DNA from: Urechidicola sp.
GTDB lineage: Bacteria > Bacteroidota > Bacteroidia > Flavobacteriales > Flavobacteriaceae
NCBI GenBank assembly: GCA_028599075.1
Contig: JAQRMW010000177.1
Location: 1-43,963, forward strand
Length of the DNA stretch: 43,963 bases
Direction: 5' to 3'
Shown: in pieces, positions 35,023-43,963 of the stretch
How the letters are laid out: each line of letters opens with the position of its first letter
How positions within the stretch are numbered: position 1 is the first letter of the stretch
Position numbers and translations under genes: made by a program
The notes under the pieces: model-generated
What the model was told of the DNA's origin: nothing
Seen by the model: the letters and a program-made list of their open reading frames with translations, nothing else
The model's database searches: none

Positions 35023-37281
35023 ATGGATAATGCTTACTTACTAATGATTATTGCCCTTGCAGTTTTGGCTATCGCCGATTTGATAGTGGGGGTGAGTAAC
35101 GATGCGGTAAATTTTTTAAACTCAGCCATTGGATCTAAGGCAATTTCGTTTAGAACCATTTTGATTGTTGCCAGCTTGGGTATTGCCTTTGGAGCAATTT
35201 TTTCTAGCGGTATGATGGAAGTTGCTAGAAAAGGAATCTTTGTTCCGGCAATGTTTTCGTTCGATAATATCATGGTCATATTTATGGCAGTAATGATAAC
35301 AGACATTCTCCTCCTCGACTTTTTCAATACAATAGGGATGCCAACTTCAACAACGGTATCCATCGTTTTTGAATTATTAGGCGCTGCAGTTGCTATGGCA
35401 ATTATTAAAATTGGAGCAAGCACTGGAGATTTTTCTGAATTATACAACTACATAAACACAACAAAAGCAACCCAAATTATTTTTGGAATTCTATTATCTG
35501 TTGTTGTTGCGTTTTCTGTCGGAGCGTTCGTACAATATGTTTCTAGGTTATTAATGACTTACAATTTCGAGAGAAAGCCTAAGTGGGTGGGTGCATTATT
35601 TGGAGGTGTTGCATTAACCGCGATGGTTTATTTTATTTTAATGAAAGGAATAAAAGGTGCAGAAATTGCTAAAGAAAGTTTTGATATTATTGGAGGCTTA
35701 ACCATTAGAGACTTTTTAGAGTCTTACGTTCTATCAATCGTAGCCGTCAGCTTTGTAATTTGGTCTGCTTTATCATATATTTTTATAGCTGTTCTAAAGA
35801 CAAATATCTACAAATTAATTATTATAGTAGGCACATTTGCATTAGCACTGGCATTTGCAGGAAATGACTTGGTAAACTTTATTGGTGTTCCAATTGCGGC
35901 ATGGCAATCATACGAAGCTTGGGTAGGAACTGGAATTCCTGCAACAGAATTTATGATGGATGTACTAGGTAAAAAAGTACCAACACCTACATTACTATTA
36001 TTTGTTGCTGGACTCATAATGGTATTGACATTATGGTTTTCAAAAAAGGCGCGATATGTTACACAAACAGAAATTAATTTATCTCGCGAAGGAGAGGCAA
36101 AAGAACGTTTTCAACCAAACTTTTTATCAAGAGGACTGGTAAGAGGTGCTATGTTAAGCTCAAAATATCTATCTCTAATAACGCCTAAAACTGTTCAGGC
36201 AAAAGTTGAAAAACAATTTGAAAAACCCGTTATTGAATTAATGCAAGGTAAGACACATGAATTACCAGCATTTGATATGGTACGTGCCGCTGTTAACTTA
36301 ATGGTTGCAGGAGTGTTGATTTCAATTGCAACTTCTTATAAGTTACCACTTTCTACAACCTATGTAACTTTTATGGTTGCAATGGGGACTTCATTAGCCG
36401 ATAGAGCTTGGGGAAGTGAAAGTGCAGTATATAGAGTTGCGGGTGTATTGAATGTAATTGGTGGTTGGTTCGGAACAGCAATTACTGCTTTTATTGCTGC
36501 TGCAATTGCCGCCTTTTTAATCAATTGGAACAAAGAAGTAATGATTCCAATTTTATTATTGATTGCCGTTATTTTGTTGGTTCGTAATTCTATCAATCAT
36601 CTTAAAAGGTCTAAAGAGACCAAAGCTGAAGATCGCTTAATTAGAGCTGAAAGTAAATCTGTACAAGGCGTAATTGAAGAAAGTGCAGATACTATTTCTA
36701 AGGTATTAAAACGTGTAAGTAAGATTAACGAAATTACTATCAACGGATTGATTAATCAAGATTTAGCATTACTTAAAAAAGGGAGAAAAACAGTTGTAAA
36801 ATTAGAAGATGAAATAGAAGATTTACAAAACAACATCTTCTATTTTATAAAAAACTTAGATGAAACCTCTGTTAATGCAAGTACATTTTACATGCAGGTA
36901 ATGGGAGATTTACAAGATATTGCTCAGTCTGTTGGGTTTATATCTAAAGTGAGTCATAAGCACATTAACAACAATCATAAAGCACTTAAGGTAAATCAAT
37001 CAAAAGAATTAAAACAAATTGATAAAGAATTAGGTGACTTATTTACAAAAACAAGAGCCGCTTTTGATTTACGTGCTTTTGATCAAATATCTATTTTATT
37101 AGAAGAAAAACAAGGTTTATTAAAGACAGTTTCTGAGTTTGCTCAAGTTCAGGTAGAAAGAACAAGAACAACAGAGTCGAGCCCAAAAAATACAACTTTA
37201 TACTTTAGTATTTTATTAGAAACTGAAGATTTAATTAAAGCTACAATTAGCTTGTTGGAGTTGTATGCTGCTAAGAAATAG
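35023..37281 (+). CDS. PiT-family inorganic phosphate transporter with PhoU-like C-terminus
   Basis: A 752-residue inner-membrane transporter moving phosphate with H+, Na+ or a metal ion. The two family signature repeats appear as SNDAVN (25-30) and GNDLVN (~280), each followed by hydrophobic helices; a large loop separates the transmembrane halves. After about residue 530 comes a soluble, helical, Lys/Glu-rich ~220-residue region resembling DUF47/PhoU-type regulators (KSVQGVIEESADTISKVLKRVSKINE). This long PiT form is typical of Bacteroidota. It completes the outer-to-inner membrane phosphate path with the upstream porin. Confidence 0.93.
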   Translation: MDNAYLLMIIALAVLAIADLIVGVSNDAVNFLNSAIGSKAISFRTILIVASLGIAFGAIFSSGMMEVARKGIFVPAMFSFDNIMVIFMAVMITDILLLDFFNTIGMPTSTTVSIVFELLGAAVAMAIIKIGASTGDFSELYNYINTTKATQIIFGILLSVVVAFSVGAFVQYVSRLLMTYNFERKPKWVGALFGGVALTAMVYFILMKGIKGAEIAKESFDIIGGLTIRDFLESYVLSIVAVSFVIWSALSYIFIAVLKTNIYKLIIIVGTFALALAFAGNDLVNFIGVPIAAWQSYEAWVGTGIPATEFMMDVLGKKVPTPTLLLFVAGLIMVLTLWFSKKARYVTQTEINLSREGEAKERFQPNFLSRGLVRGAMLSSKYLSLITPKTVQAKVEKQFEKPVIELMQGKTHELPAFDMVRAAVNLMVAGVLISIATSYKLPLSTTYVTFMVAMGTSLADRAWGSESAVYRVAGVLNVIGGWFGTAITAFIAAAIAAFLINWNKEVMIPILLLIAVILLVRNSINHLKRSKETKAEDRLIRAESKSVQGVIEESADTISKVLKRVSKINEITINGLINQDLALLKKGRKTVVKLEDEIEDLQNNIFYFIKNLDETSVNASTFYMQVMGDLQDIAQSVGFISKVSHKHINNNHKALKVNQSKELKQIDKELGDLFTKTRAAFDLRAFDQISILLEEKQGLLKTVSEFAQVQVERTRTTESSPKNTTLYFSILLETEDLIKATISLLELYAAKK

Positions 37282-37310
37282 CTGATATAGGTACTAACAA
37301 TTACAATAAA

Positions 37311-37346
37311 AAAATCCCTCAAACTAAATCTAGTTTGAGGGATTTT
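37311..37346. terminator. Bidirectional Rho-independent terminator
   Basis: A perfect 16-bp stem (AAAATCCCTCAAACTA / TAGTTTGAGGGATTTT) around AATC, between the convergent PiT and tyrS genes. A/T tracts on both sides suit both directions. Confidence 0.88.
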
Positions 37347-37365
37347 AACTTTTATAAAGTTTACT

Positions 37366-38652
37366 TTATATAATTTTCAATAAAAAATAAGACTTTTTAC
37401 CTCGCTGTAATAAAACATATTTATCAGCAATTAAATCATTTGCAGTGATAACAAAATCCTCTTTTACTTTTGTTTTGTTTACAGAGACTGAGTTTTCTTT
37501 TAATGCTCTTCTTACTTCTCCGTTCGATTTTAAAAACCCAGTTTCAGAAAATGCAGGCACAATCTCAAATCCATTTTCAATTTGAGATCTCGAAATTTCG
37601 GCTTGTGGCACACCACTAAATACATCTAAAAAAGTTTGTTCATCTAGCGATTTTAAATCTTCAGAAGTTGATTTTCCAAATAAGATATTCGATGCTTTAA
37701 TAGCATTATCATACGCTTCTTGACCGTGGGTAAGAATAGTAACTTCTTCTCCAATTGCTTTTTGCAACAACCTCATATGTGGAGCTTCTTTATGTTCAGT
37801 AATCAACTTTTCAATTGTACCCTGATTTAAAAAAGTAAATATCTTGATGTATTTCTCCGCATCTTTATCAGAAGAATTTAACCAATATTGATAAAACTTA
37901 TAAGGTGATGTACGCTTGGCATCTAACCAAATATTACCCCCTTCAGTTTTTCCAAATTTGGTACCATCAGCTTTAGTAACCAATGGAACCGTAATTGCAA
38001 ATGCCTTGCCTTGAGATTTTCTGCGGATTAATTCTGTACCTGTAGTAATGTTTCCCCACTGGTCAGACCCACCCATTTGCAACTTGCAATTTTTTGTATT
38101 GTACAAATGATAGAAATCATAGCCTTGAAAAAGTTGGTAAGTAAACTCCGTAAAACTCATTCCCTCAGTATTCTCTCCAGAAATTCTTTTCTTGACAGAA
38201 TCCTTCGCCATCATATAATTAACCGTTAAATGTTTTCCGGTTTCACGCACAAAATCGATTAAAGAAATATCTTTCATCCAATCGTAATTATTGACTAATT
38301 CTGCACCATTATCGGCATCAGAAAAATCAATATAACGCCCTATTTGCTCTTTTACACCAGCTACATTTTTAGCCAATGTTTCTTCATCTAACAAATTTCT
38401 TTCAGTAGATTTCCCAGAAGGGTCTCCTACCATACCCGTAGCACCACCAACCAAAGCAATCGGCTTATGTCCTGCTAATTGAAAGTGTTTTAGAATAAAA
38501 ATTTGTACTAAACTACCAATATGTAAAGAATCAGCCGTAGGGTCAAAACCAATATAAGCAGTTGTTTTCTCCTTAGCAAGTTGCTCTTCGGTCCCAGGCA
38601 TTATATCGTGCAAAAGTCCACGCCATTTTAATTCTTGTACAAAATCCTTCAT
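37366..38652 (-). CDS. tyrS: Tyrosine--tRNA ligase
   Basis: A 428-residue class I aminoacyl-tRNA synthetase charging tRNA-Tyr. The HIGH equivalent is in [17 protein letters not shown]; the tyrosine-binding region has [12 protein letters not shown]; the KMSKS equivalent is [10 protein letters not shown]-terminal S4-like RNA-binding domain follows (SVSVNKTKV ... [14 protein letters not shown]). The ATG at 38652 ([14 protein letters not shown]) is preferred to 38694, which would place a 14-residue hydrophobic extension over the promoter. Confidence 0.97.
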   Translation of the reverse strand: MKDFVQELKWRGLLHDIMPGTEEQLAKEKTTAYIGFDPTADSLHIGSLVQIFILKHFQLAGHKPIALVGGATGMVGDPSGKSTERNLLDEETLAKNVAGVKEQIGRYIDFSDADNGAELVNNYDWMKDISLIDFVRETGKHLTVNYMMAKDSVKKRISGENTEGMSFTEFTYQLFQGYDFYHLYNTKNCKLQMGGSDQWGNITTGTELIRRKSQGKAFAITVPLVTKADGTKFGKTEGGNIWLDAKRTSPYKFYQYWLNSSDKDAEKYIKIFTFLNQGTIEKLITEHKEAPHMRLLQKAIGEEVTILTHGQEAYDNAIKASNILFGKSTSEDLKSLDEQTFLDVFSGVPQAEISRSQIENGFEIVPAFSETGFLKSNGEVRRALKENSVSVNKTKVKEDFVITANDLIADKYVLLQRGKKSYFLLKII

Positions 38653-38671
38653 CTTAAAAAAATAATTTAGG

Positions 38672-38679
38672 CAAAGATA
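38672..38679 (-). promoter_or_regulatory. -7 element of tyrS
   Basis: Minus-strand TATCTTTG matches TAnnTTTG, 19 bases before the tyrS ATG at 38652, which supports that start. Confidence 0.55.
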
Positions 38680-38824
38680 AAAATCAATGAACAATTAAAA
38701 ATGAATAATGTATAATTCTTTTGTGTTGTTAAATGAATAGATTTTATTTTCAAAACCTGATACCTATCCAACTTTGCCTCTTTGATTCTTTGCCTCTTTA
38801 TATCTTATTTATTATTTTCGTTGT

Positions 38825-39826
38825 ATGATATTAGTAACAGGAGGTACAGGTTTAGTTGGGGCGCACTTATTGGCAGCTTTGACTCAGAAGTATGATAAGA
38901 TAAGAGCTATACACAGAAAAAGCAGCAATATTGATGATGTTAAACATGTGTTTTCATATTATTTTGATGACATCAATCCATATTTTTCTAAGATAGAATG
39001 GATGGAAGCCGATATTGTAGATTCTACTTCTTTAGAAAAACCCTTTCAAGGAATTAGTTATGTCTATCATTGCGCAGCCATTATTTCTTTTCACCCGAAG
39101 GCTTATCATAAAATGCGAAAAGTTAACATTGAAGGGACAGCCAACATTGTTAATTTTTCTATTGCTCAAAATGTCAAAAAATTGTGTTATGTGAGTTCGG
39201 TAGCCGCCGTAGGAAAAGCAGTCAAAAATAATAGTATTGATGAAGATTGTGAATGGACAGTTGAAAACAGCAACTATGGATATGCTATTACTAAACATGG
39301 TGCTGAGATGGAAGTGTGGCGAGGAACTCAAGAAGGATTGGATGCAGTAATTGTTAACCCAGGAATTATTTTTGGTGCAGGATTTTTTGATTCTGGATCA
39401 GGAAGTATGTTTAAAACAGTGAACAAAGGATTGAAGTTTTACACAGAAGGAGTTACCGGCTATGTTGATGTAAAAGATGTTGTAAAAGTTATGCAACAAT
39501 TAATGGAGGGAACTATAAAAAATGAACGCTTTCTTTTAGTATCTCAAAACTTGAGTTTTAAAGATGTGTTTAGACAAATAGCAAAAGCTTTTGGAAAAAA
39601 AGAACCAAGTATAAAAATTTCTAAATTTATGAGTGAAATTTTATGGAGAGTTTCAGTAGTAATAACAGTTATTACAGGTAAAAAACCAATGATAACTAAA
39701 CACTCGGCACAATCAATTCATAAGAATAATCAATTTTCTAATACTAAAATTAAAGATGCGATAGGCATTGATTTTATTCCAGTAAATGAAACTATAAAAC
39801 GGGTTTGTAAAGAATTTAGCGAATAG
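38825..39826 (+). CDS. NAD-dependent epimerase/dehydratase (extended SDR)
   Basis: A 333-residue extended short-chain dehydrogenase/reductase. The Rossmann motif TGGTGLVG (5-12) and catalytic Tyr153-xxx-Lys157 (YGYAITK) with upstream YVSSVAAVG (Ser at ~124-125) are intact. Probable substrates are nucleotide sugars or dihydroflavonol-like compounds; the sequence does not decide. It converges with the DUF4296 gene with no gap. The neighbourhood (epimerase, DUF4296, pyrC, DPM1-like, DUF4271, hemD) is a recurrent one in Flavobacteriaceae (from general knowledge). Confidence 0.88.
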   Translation: MILVTGGTGLVGAHLLAALTQKYDKIRAIHRKSSNIDDVKHVFSYYFDDINPYFSKIEWMEADIVDSTSLEKPFQGISYVYHCAAIISFHPKAYHKMRKVNIEGTANIVNFSIAQNVKKLCYVSSVAAVGKAVKNNSIDEDCEWTVENSNYGYAITKHGAEMEVWRGTQEGLDAVIVNPGIIFGAGFFDSGSGSMFKTVNKGLKFYTEGVTGYVDVKDVVKVMQQLMEGTIKNERFLLVSQNLSFKDVFRQIAKAFGKKEPSIKISKFMSEILWRVSVVITVITGKKPMITKHSAQSIHKNNQFSNTKIKDAIGIDFIPVNETIKRVCKEFSE

Positions 39827-40255
39827 TTATTTTACTAAAGAATCATTTACAGCAGGTTTAAATGTTCTCTTTTTCAACTTTGGGTAATTCTCTTTTTTTA
39901 TAGAATCTTGTTCTTCTAAAACAGCCTCATTTTCATCCTTCAATTTTTTCAATCTTGATTTTACTGTTTTAAGAATTTTAGTGTAATGATCGATGTCAGA
40001 GGCATAATAAAAACTACTCTCAGTAAAACGAGTACTGTCGATATTGTATTTTTCATACACCAAAGGCATATAATCTAGTCCGTATTTTTCATCGAGATTT
40101 TTACCAGACCTTGCTCCAACTGCCAATTGCATGTCGACCAGTAAATCAATCATCGAATCTTTTGGAATAAGATCTTTTGGTTTTTCGTAAATGGTATTGC
40201 TTGTGCATGAAAAAGCAAGACTGATGAGAAGAAATAAAACTATAATTTTTTTCAT
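39827..40255 (-). CDS. DUF4296 lipoprotein
   Basis: A 142-residue predicted lipoprotein: signal MKKIIVLFLLISLAFSC with lipobox LAFSC (Cys17). The body matches DUF4296 (KPKDLIPKDSMIDLLVDMQLA ... LVYEKYNIDSTRFTESSFYYASD), followed by a charged coiled-coil-like tail. The ATG at 40255 is preferred to 40273 because it puts the signal peptide at the N-terminus. Function unknown. It is the last gene of a minus-strand operon with pyrC and the glycosyltransferase. Confidence 0.87.
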   Translation of the reverse strand: MKKIIVLFLLISLAFSCTSNTIYEKPKDLIPKDSMIDLLVDMQLAVGARSGKNLDEKYGLDYMPLVYEKYNIDSTRFTESSFYYASDIDHYTKILKTVKSRLKKLKDENEAVLEEQDSIKKENYPKLKKRTFKPAVNDSLVK

Positions 40256-40277
40256 TACTATTTTTTTAGACAACAGT

Positions 40278-41618
40278 TTATCTATTAAATTCTAATCGTT
40301 TTCCTTTGGTGTTGTCATCAAATACACCATTGTTATAAATTAGGTTTCCATTTACAAAGGTATGTGTAATTTTTGATTGAAAAGTTGTTCCCTCAAAAGG
40401 AGACCATCCACACTTGTATAAAATATTACTTTTTTGAACTGTCCAAGGGCTAGAGGGATCAATCAAAACTAAATCTGCAAAATAACCTTCTTTAATAAAT
40501 CCTCTTTTATTGACTTGAAATAAGATAGCAGGATTGTGACACATTTTTTCGACAATTTTCTCTATTGATATTTTTCCTTCGAGATGTTTATTAAAAATTG
40601 CAGGCAATGCATGTTGTACTAAAGGACCTCCACTTGGTGCTTTAGTGTACACATTTTCTTTTTCTTCTAGGGTGTGTGGTGCATGATCTGTTGCAATCAC
40701 ATCAATTCTATCATCTAATAAGGCTTTCCATAAACCATCTCTATCTGCTACAGTTTTTACCGCCGGATTCCATTTAATAAATGTCCCTTTGGTGTTATAA
40801 TCATTTTCTTCGAACCAAAGATGATGTACACAAACTTCTGCCGTAATCTTCTTTTGCTCTAACGGAATGTCATTTCTAAACAACGCTGTTTCTTTTGCTG
40901 TTGACAAGTGAAAAACATGCAACCTTGCTCCTGTTCTTTTTGCTAAAGCAATGGCCTTCGAAGAAGATAAATAACAAGCCTCTTCGCTCCTTATTTTATG
41001 ATGTAAATTAATTGGGATATCATCACCATAAATATCCATTTGTGTTTTTAAATTCTTTTGAACGGTTGCTTCATCTTCACAATGTACGGCAATCAGCATA
41101 TCGGTAGATGAGAATATTTTTTCTAAAACATCTTCATTATCTACTAACATATTTCCTGTTGATGAACCTAAAAATAATTTAATAGCCGCTACTTTTTTTT
41201 GGTCTGTTTTTAGTAATTCTTCTAGATTGTCGTTGGTGCCACCAAACATAAAAGAATAATTGGCATATGATGTTTTAGAAGCAATATCAAACTTGTCTTC
41301 TAATAATTTTTGAGTAGTTGCTTGTGGAACTGTATTTGGCATTTCGATAAAAGTGGTGATTCCCCCAGCAACTGCAGCTTTGCTTTCAGTTTCGATATTG
41401 GCCTTATGTGTAAGTCCAGGCTCTCTAAAGTGTACCTGATCGTCAATAACTCCAGGTATCAAATAAGCCCCATTTGCATGGATAATATTAACTTCATCTT
41501 CTAAAACATCAATTGATTCACCAATTTGGATAATCAATTCACCTTTAATAAGAACATCCCCTTTATAAATTTGATTTTCATTAACTATTTGGGCGTTTTT
41601 TATAAGTGTCTTTGCCAT
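40278..41618 (-). CDS. pyrC: Dihydroorotase (type I, PyrC/AllB-like)
   Basis: A 446-residue amidohydrolase. Motifs: DDQVHFREPGLTHK (metal-binding His-x-Arg form), the KLFLGSSTGNM lysine region, VHCEDE, HVFHLSTA and ATDHAPHTLEEK. These fit dihydroorotase, which cyclises carbamoyl-aspartate in pyrimidine synthesis; allantoinase is a related alternative. The ATG at 41618 (MAKTLIKNAQIVNE) follows one base after the glycosyltransferase stop and fits homologues better than 41645, which overlaps that gene. Confidence 0.92.
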   Translation of the reverse strand: MAKTLIKNAQIVNENQIYKGDVLIKGELIIQIGESIDVLEDEVNIIHANGAYLIPGVIDDQVHFREPGLTHKANIETESKAAVAGGITTFIEMPNTVPQATTQKLLEDKFDIASKTSYANYSFMFGGTNDNLEELLKTDQKKVAAIKLFLGSSTGNMLVDNEDVLEKIFSSTDMLIAVHCEDEATVQKNLKTQMDIYGDDIPINLHHKIRSEEACYLSSSKAIALAKRTGARLHVFHLSTAKETALFRNDIPLEQKKITAEVCVHHLWFEENDYNTKGTFIKWNPAVKTVADRDGLWKALLDDRIDVIATDHAPHTLEEKENVYTKAPSGGPLVQHALPAIFNKHLEGKISIEKIVEKMCHNPAILFQVNKRGFIKEGYFADLVLIDPSSPWTVQKSNILYKCGWSPFEGTTFQSKITHTFVNGNLIYNNGVFDDNTKGKRLEFNR

Positions 41619-41619
41619 A

Positions 41620-42348
41620 TTAATCTTGCTTTGGTAATCCTTCAAATCTCATTTTTAATACGCCAAAAATAGCCTCTGAAATTATAGAACCATTCATTTT
41701 TGACTTTCCTCTAATCCTATCGGTAAAAATAATTGGTATTTCTTTTATGTTGAAATTATGCTTCCAAGCTTTGTATTTCATTTCAATTTGAAAAGCATAC
41801 CCTATAAATTGAATTTTATCTAATACCACTGTTTCTAGAACTTTTCGTTTATAACAAACAAAACCAGCAGTGGTATCTTTTACAGGAATACTGGTAATAA
41901 ATCGCACATATATCGATGCAAAATAAGATAATAAGATTCGTTTGATATCCCAATGTACTATTCCGATTTCTTCGTTTGTATAACGCGAACCAACAGCAAC
42001 ATCGGTATTGTTTGTAGCACATTCTCCATATAATCGAATTAGATCATCTGGGTCGTGAGAAAAATCAGCATCCATTTCTATAATGAATTCATAATCTCTT
42101 TTAAGTGCCCATTTAAACCCGTGAATATAAGCAGCTCCTAATCCGGTTTTCTCTTTTCGGACTTCTAAAAATAATTGGCCAGGGAACTCGGTCATTAAAT
42201 CAGTAACTATTTTTGAAGTTCCATCGGGAGAATTATCATCGACAACCAAAATATGAAACGCTTTTTTCTGAGAAAAAACTGCGCGAATAATTAATTCAAT
42301 ATTTTCCTTTTCGTTATAGGTAGGAATAATAACCAGCGTATCAGACAT
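41620..42348 (-). CDS. Polyprenol monophosphomannose synthase-like glycosyltransferase (GT2)
   Basis: A 242-residue family-2 glycosyltransferase of the dolichyl-phosphate-mannose-synthase type, moving a sugar from a nucleotide sugar to polyprenyl phosphate at the inner membrane face. Motifs: VIIPTYNEKENI (6-17), VDDNSPDGT (36-44), the DxD EMDADFSHDP (91-100) and a C-terminal FTDRIRGKSKMNG region. It has no C-terminal transmembrane helices, as in the soluble DPM1 subtype. First gene of the operon with pyrC and DUF4296, with a one-base gap to pyrC. Confidence 0.93.
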   Translation of the reverse strand: MSDTLVIIPTYNEKENIELIIRAVFSQKKAFHILVVDDNSPDGTSKIVTDLMTEFPGQLFLEVRKEKTGLGAAYIHGFKWALKRDYEFIIEMDADFSHDPDDLIRLYGECATNNTDVAVGSRYTNEEIGIVHWDIKRILLSYFASIYVRFITSIPVKDTTAGFVCYKRKVLETVVLDKIQFIGYAFQIEMKYKAWKHNFNIKEIPIIFTDRIRGKSKMNGSIISEAIFGVLKMRFEGLPKQD

Positions 42349-42387
42349 AAATTGATGTTATCAGGCAAATGTACGGTTTTTTATTCC

Positions 42388-42395
42388 TAATTTTG
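42388..42395 (+). promoter_or_regulatory. -7 element of DUF4271 gene
   Basis: TAATTTTG matches TAnnTTTG, 31 bases before the ATG at 42427. Confidence 0.55.
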
Positions 42396-42426
42396 TGTTA
42401 ACTTTATAAGGAAAATAGGCTATTTA

Positions 42427-43089
42427 ATGAACTTTTTAAAATTAAATTTACTCTTAAACAATGATTGGATTACAATTGTTTTTTTGGTTGTTTTTTTACT
42501 ATTAGTAGCTGTTAAACTTATTTATAAAGAGCGTCTCTTTGAATTATTAATACTTTTATTTTCAAAAAAGTATTTTTTAAAATACAGTAAAGAGACACCA
42601 TTGATTTTTAATGGATTTAATGCACTACTTTTCATTGTGCTTAACATCATATTGTCTCTAATAATTTTGGTATTTACAATTGAATATAAACCAGAATTAA
42701 TAGGCAGCCATAGCTTTAATTTTTTTATTAAAATTAATATGGGTGTAGCACTATTTTTCTTTTTTAGATTTCTTTTAGGATACGCTTTAGGGGTACTATT
42801 TGAGGCAAAACAACAGCAATTACTATTATCATTCGCTAAAATCAATTACTTATTTAATAGTGCTCTTATTGTCCTTCCATTTTTACTTTTTACTTTTTTT
42901 ATTAAAAAGCATAATTTTTTAGTGTTTCAATTCACATTACTTCTTTTTTCTACACTATTAATTATCAGATACATATTTGTGTTTAGAACTAACAAAAGCT
43001 TAATACAAAAGAAATGGTTTAACTTTTTTTTATATCTTTGCGCCTTAGAAATAGCGCCATTATTGCTAATTCTTAAAATAGTAAATTAA
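42427..43089 (+). CDS. DUF4271 membrane protein
   Basis: A 220-residue integral membrane protein with about six hydrophobic segments (WITIVFLVVFLLLVAVKLIY first) and no soluble domain, matching DUF4271, a Bacteroidota family of unknown function usually found directly upstream of uroporphyrinogen-III synthase, as here. The base composition is very T-rich, as expected for a membrane protein in this genome. Confidence 0.85.
   Translation: MNFLKLNLLLNNDWITIVFLVVFLLLVAVKLIYKERLFELLILLFSKKYFLKYSKETPLIFNGFNALLFIVLNIILSLIILVFTIEYKPELIGSHSFNFFIKINMGVALFFFFRFLLGYALGVLFEAKQQQLLLSFAKINYLFNSALIVLPFLLFTFFIKKHNFLVFQFTLLLFSTLLIIRYIFVFRTNKSLIQKKWFNFFLYLCALEIAPLLLILKIVN
43033..43040 (+). promoter_or_regulatory. 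-7 element of hemD inside DUF4271 gene
   Basis: TATCTTTG matches TAnnTTTG and lies within the 3' end of the DUF4271 coding region, 116 bases before the hemD ATG. Confidence 0.4.
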
Positions 43090-43156
43090 GTGTGGGTTTA
43101 ATTGAGTTGTGGATTTCAATTTTCTCGCATTAGCAAACGCCAAAAAAGCTATACAT

Positions 43157-43903
43157 ATGAAAGTGAAAACAATTCTGGTTTCACAACCAGCCCCTAAATC
43201 AGAGAGTTCACCTTACTTCGAATTATCCGACAAGCAAAAAGTTAAGATTGATTTTAGACCTTTCATTCATGTTGAAGGTGTAACAGCGAAAGAAGTAAGA
43301 GGTCAAAAAATCGATATTAGCGATTATTCAGCAATTATTTTTACAAGTAGAAACGCGGTAGATCATTTCTTTAGAATTGCAGAAGAAATGCGACATAAAG
43401 TGCCTGATGATTTAAAATATTTTTGCCAATCAGAAGCAATTGCTTTCTACTTACAAAAGTATGTTGTGTATAGAAAGAGGAAAATTTATGTTGGTAAAAA
43501 GACTTTCCCAGAATTAATCAAATTGATTAAAAAACATAAAGAAGAAAAATTCTTAATTCCCTGTTCAGATAAATTAAAAGCATTGGTTCCTCAAGAATTG
43601 GATGCTCTTAAAATTGATTGGGAAAGAGCTGTTTTTTATAAAACGGTGGTAAGTGATTTATCAGACTTAGAAGATGTTTTTTATGACATCTTAGTGTTTT
43701 TTAGCCCTTCGGGAATTGATTCGTTATTTAAGAACTTCCCTGAATTTCAACAAAAGCATACGCGTATTGCTGTTTTTGGAAACTCAACTGTTAAGGCTGC
43801 TGAAGATGCAGGTTTAGATTGCAATATCAAAGTTCCAACTCCAGAAATGCCTTCAATGACAATGGCTTTAGAAAAGTATATTGTTGATGTAAATAAGAGA
43901 TAG
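43157..43903 (+). CDS. hemD: Uroporphyrinogen-III synthase
   Basis: A 248-residue HEM4-family enzyme that closes and inverts ring D to make uroporphyrinogen III, the precursor of haem and sirohaem. Segments: SQPAPKSESSPYFEL near the N-terminus, YSAIIFTSRNAVDHFF, and a C-terminal VFFSPSGIDSLF followed by IAVFGNSTVKAAEDAGL, the typical two-lobe pattern. The ATG at 43157 is chosen; an in-frame GTG at 43109 adds 16 residues unlike the family. It follows the DUF4271 gene by 67 bases and ends at a strong terminator. Confidence 0.92.
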   Translation: MKVKTILVSQPAPKSESSPYFELSDKQKVKIDFRPFIHVEGVTAKEVRGQKIDISDYSAIIFTSRNAVDHFFRIAEEMRHKVPDDLKYFCQSEAIAFYLQKYVVYRKRKIYVGKKTFPELIKLIKKHKEEKFLIPCSDKLKALVPQELDALKIDWERAVFYKTVVSDLSDLEDVFYDILVFFSPSGIDSLFKNFPEFQQKHTRIAVFGNSTVKAAEDAGLDCNIKVPTPEMPSMTMALEKYIVDVNKR

Positions 43904-43920
43904 GAAATAAAAAATAAATT

Positions 43921-43960
43921 TTAAAAGCCGTTTTGCTAGAGCAAAACGGCTTTTAAAATT
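43921..43960 (+). terminator. Rho-independent terminator of DUF4271-hemD unit
   Basis: A perfect 18-bp stem (arms 43921-43938 and 43943-43960, core AAAAGCCGTTTTGC / GCAAAACGGCTTTT) around TAGA, 17 bases past the hemD stop. It is A/T-flanked on both sides, so it may be bidirectional. Confidence 0.85.
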
Positions 43961-43963
43961 TAT

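Overview
The window looks like chromosomal core sequence of an AT-rich member of the Flavobacteriaceae (Bacteroidota). The evidence is TonB-dependent receptors (TBDRs) with N-terminal carboxypeptidase-regulatory-like domains, lipoproteins whose lipobox Cys is followed by acidic residues, a type IX secretion (T9SS) sorting domain, DUF3078/DUF4271/DUF4296/DUF5689 proteins, almost no Shine-Dalgarno sequences, and many TAnnTTTG motifs (the Bacteroidota -7 promoter element) upstream of genes. I see no rRNA, tRNA, CRISPR array, prophage or insertion sequence. Every intergenic gap is under 300 bp.

Layout. 1-3.3 kb: the end of a DUF3078 protein gene, a CNNM/CBS membrane protein and hflX. 3.4-11 kb: a TBDR plus DUF5689 lipoprotein pair on the minus strand, divergent from two tandem secreted endonuclease/exonuclease/phosphatase (EEP) proteins and a secreted protein of unknown function. 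11-16.3 kb: recJ, an OsmC-like protein, adenine deaminase, rsmI and a small DoxX-like membrane protein, with clusters of short intergenic repeats. 16.3-21.3 kb: aspS, ferritin, a broken ClC chloride channel gene, a small membrane protein and tadA. 21.3-29.4 kb: tryptophanase, dxs, a large T9SS-exported beta-propeller protein with an inserted PA domain, and a dGTPase. 29.5-37.3 kb: a phosphate-acquisition locus (TBDR, beta-helix lipoprotein, phosphate-selective porin, PiT transporter with a PhoU-like tail). 37.3-44 kb: tyrS, an NAD-dependent epimerase, DUF4296, dihydroorotase, a dolichyl-phosphate-mannose-synthase-like glycosyltransferase, DUF4271 and uroporphyrinogen-III synthase.

The strongest new signal is a shared promoter architecture in the phosphate locus. 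CTTAAC-N5-CTTAAC-N10-GTTATTTG occurs with identical spacing upstream of the TBDR and upstream of the porin. The half-sites resemble the TTAACA-N5-TTAACA PhoP box of Bacillus, so I propose them as Pho boxes of this lineage. Degenerate versions lie upstream of the PiT gene and, less convincingly, of the TBDR/EEP locus, which would make that locus a candidate phosphodiester-scavenging system.

Other items worth checking are a possible TnaC-like leader peptide ahead of tryptophanase, a ClC gene with two reading-frame breaks and a Gln at the gating-Glu position, and a family of short palindromic intergenic repeats.
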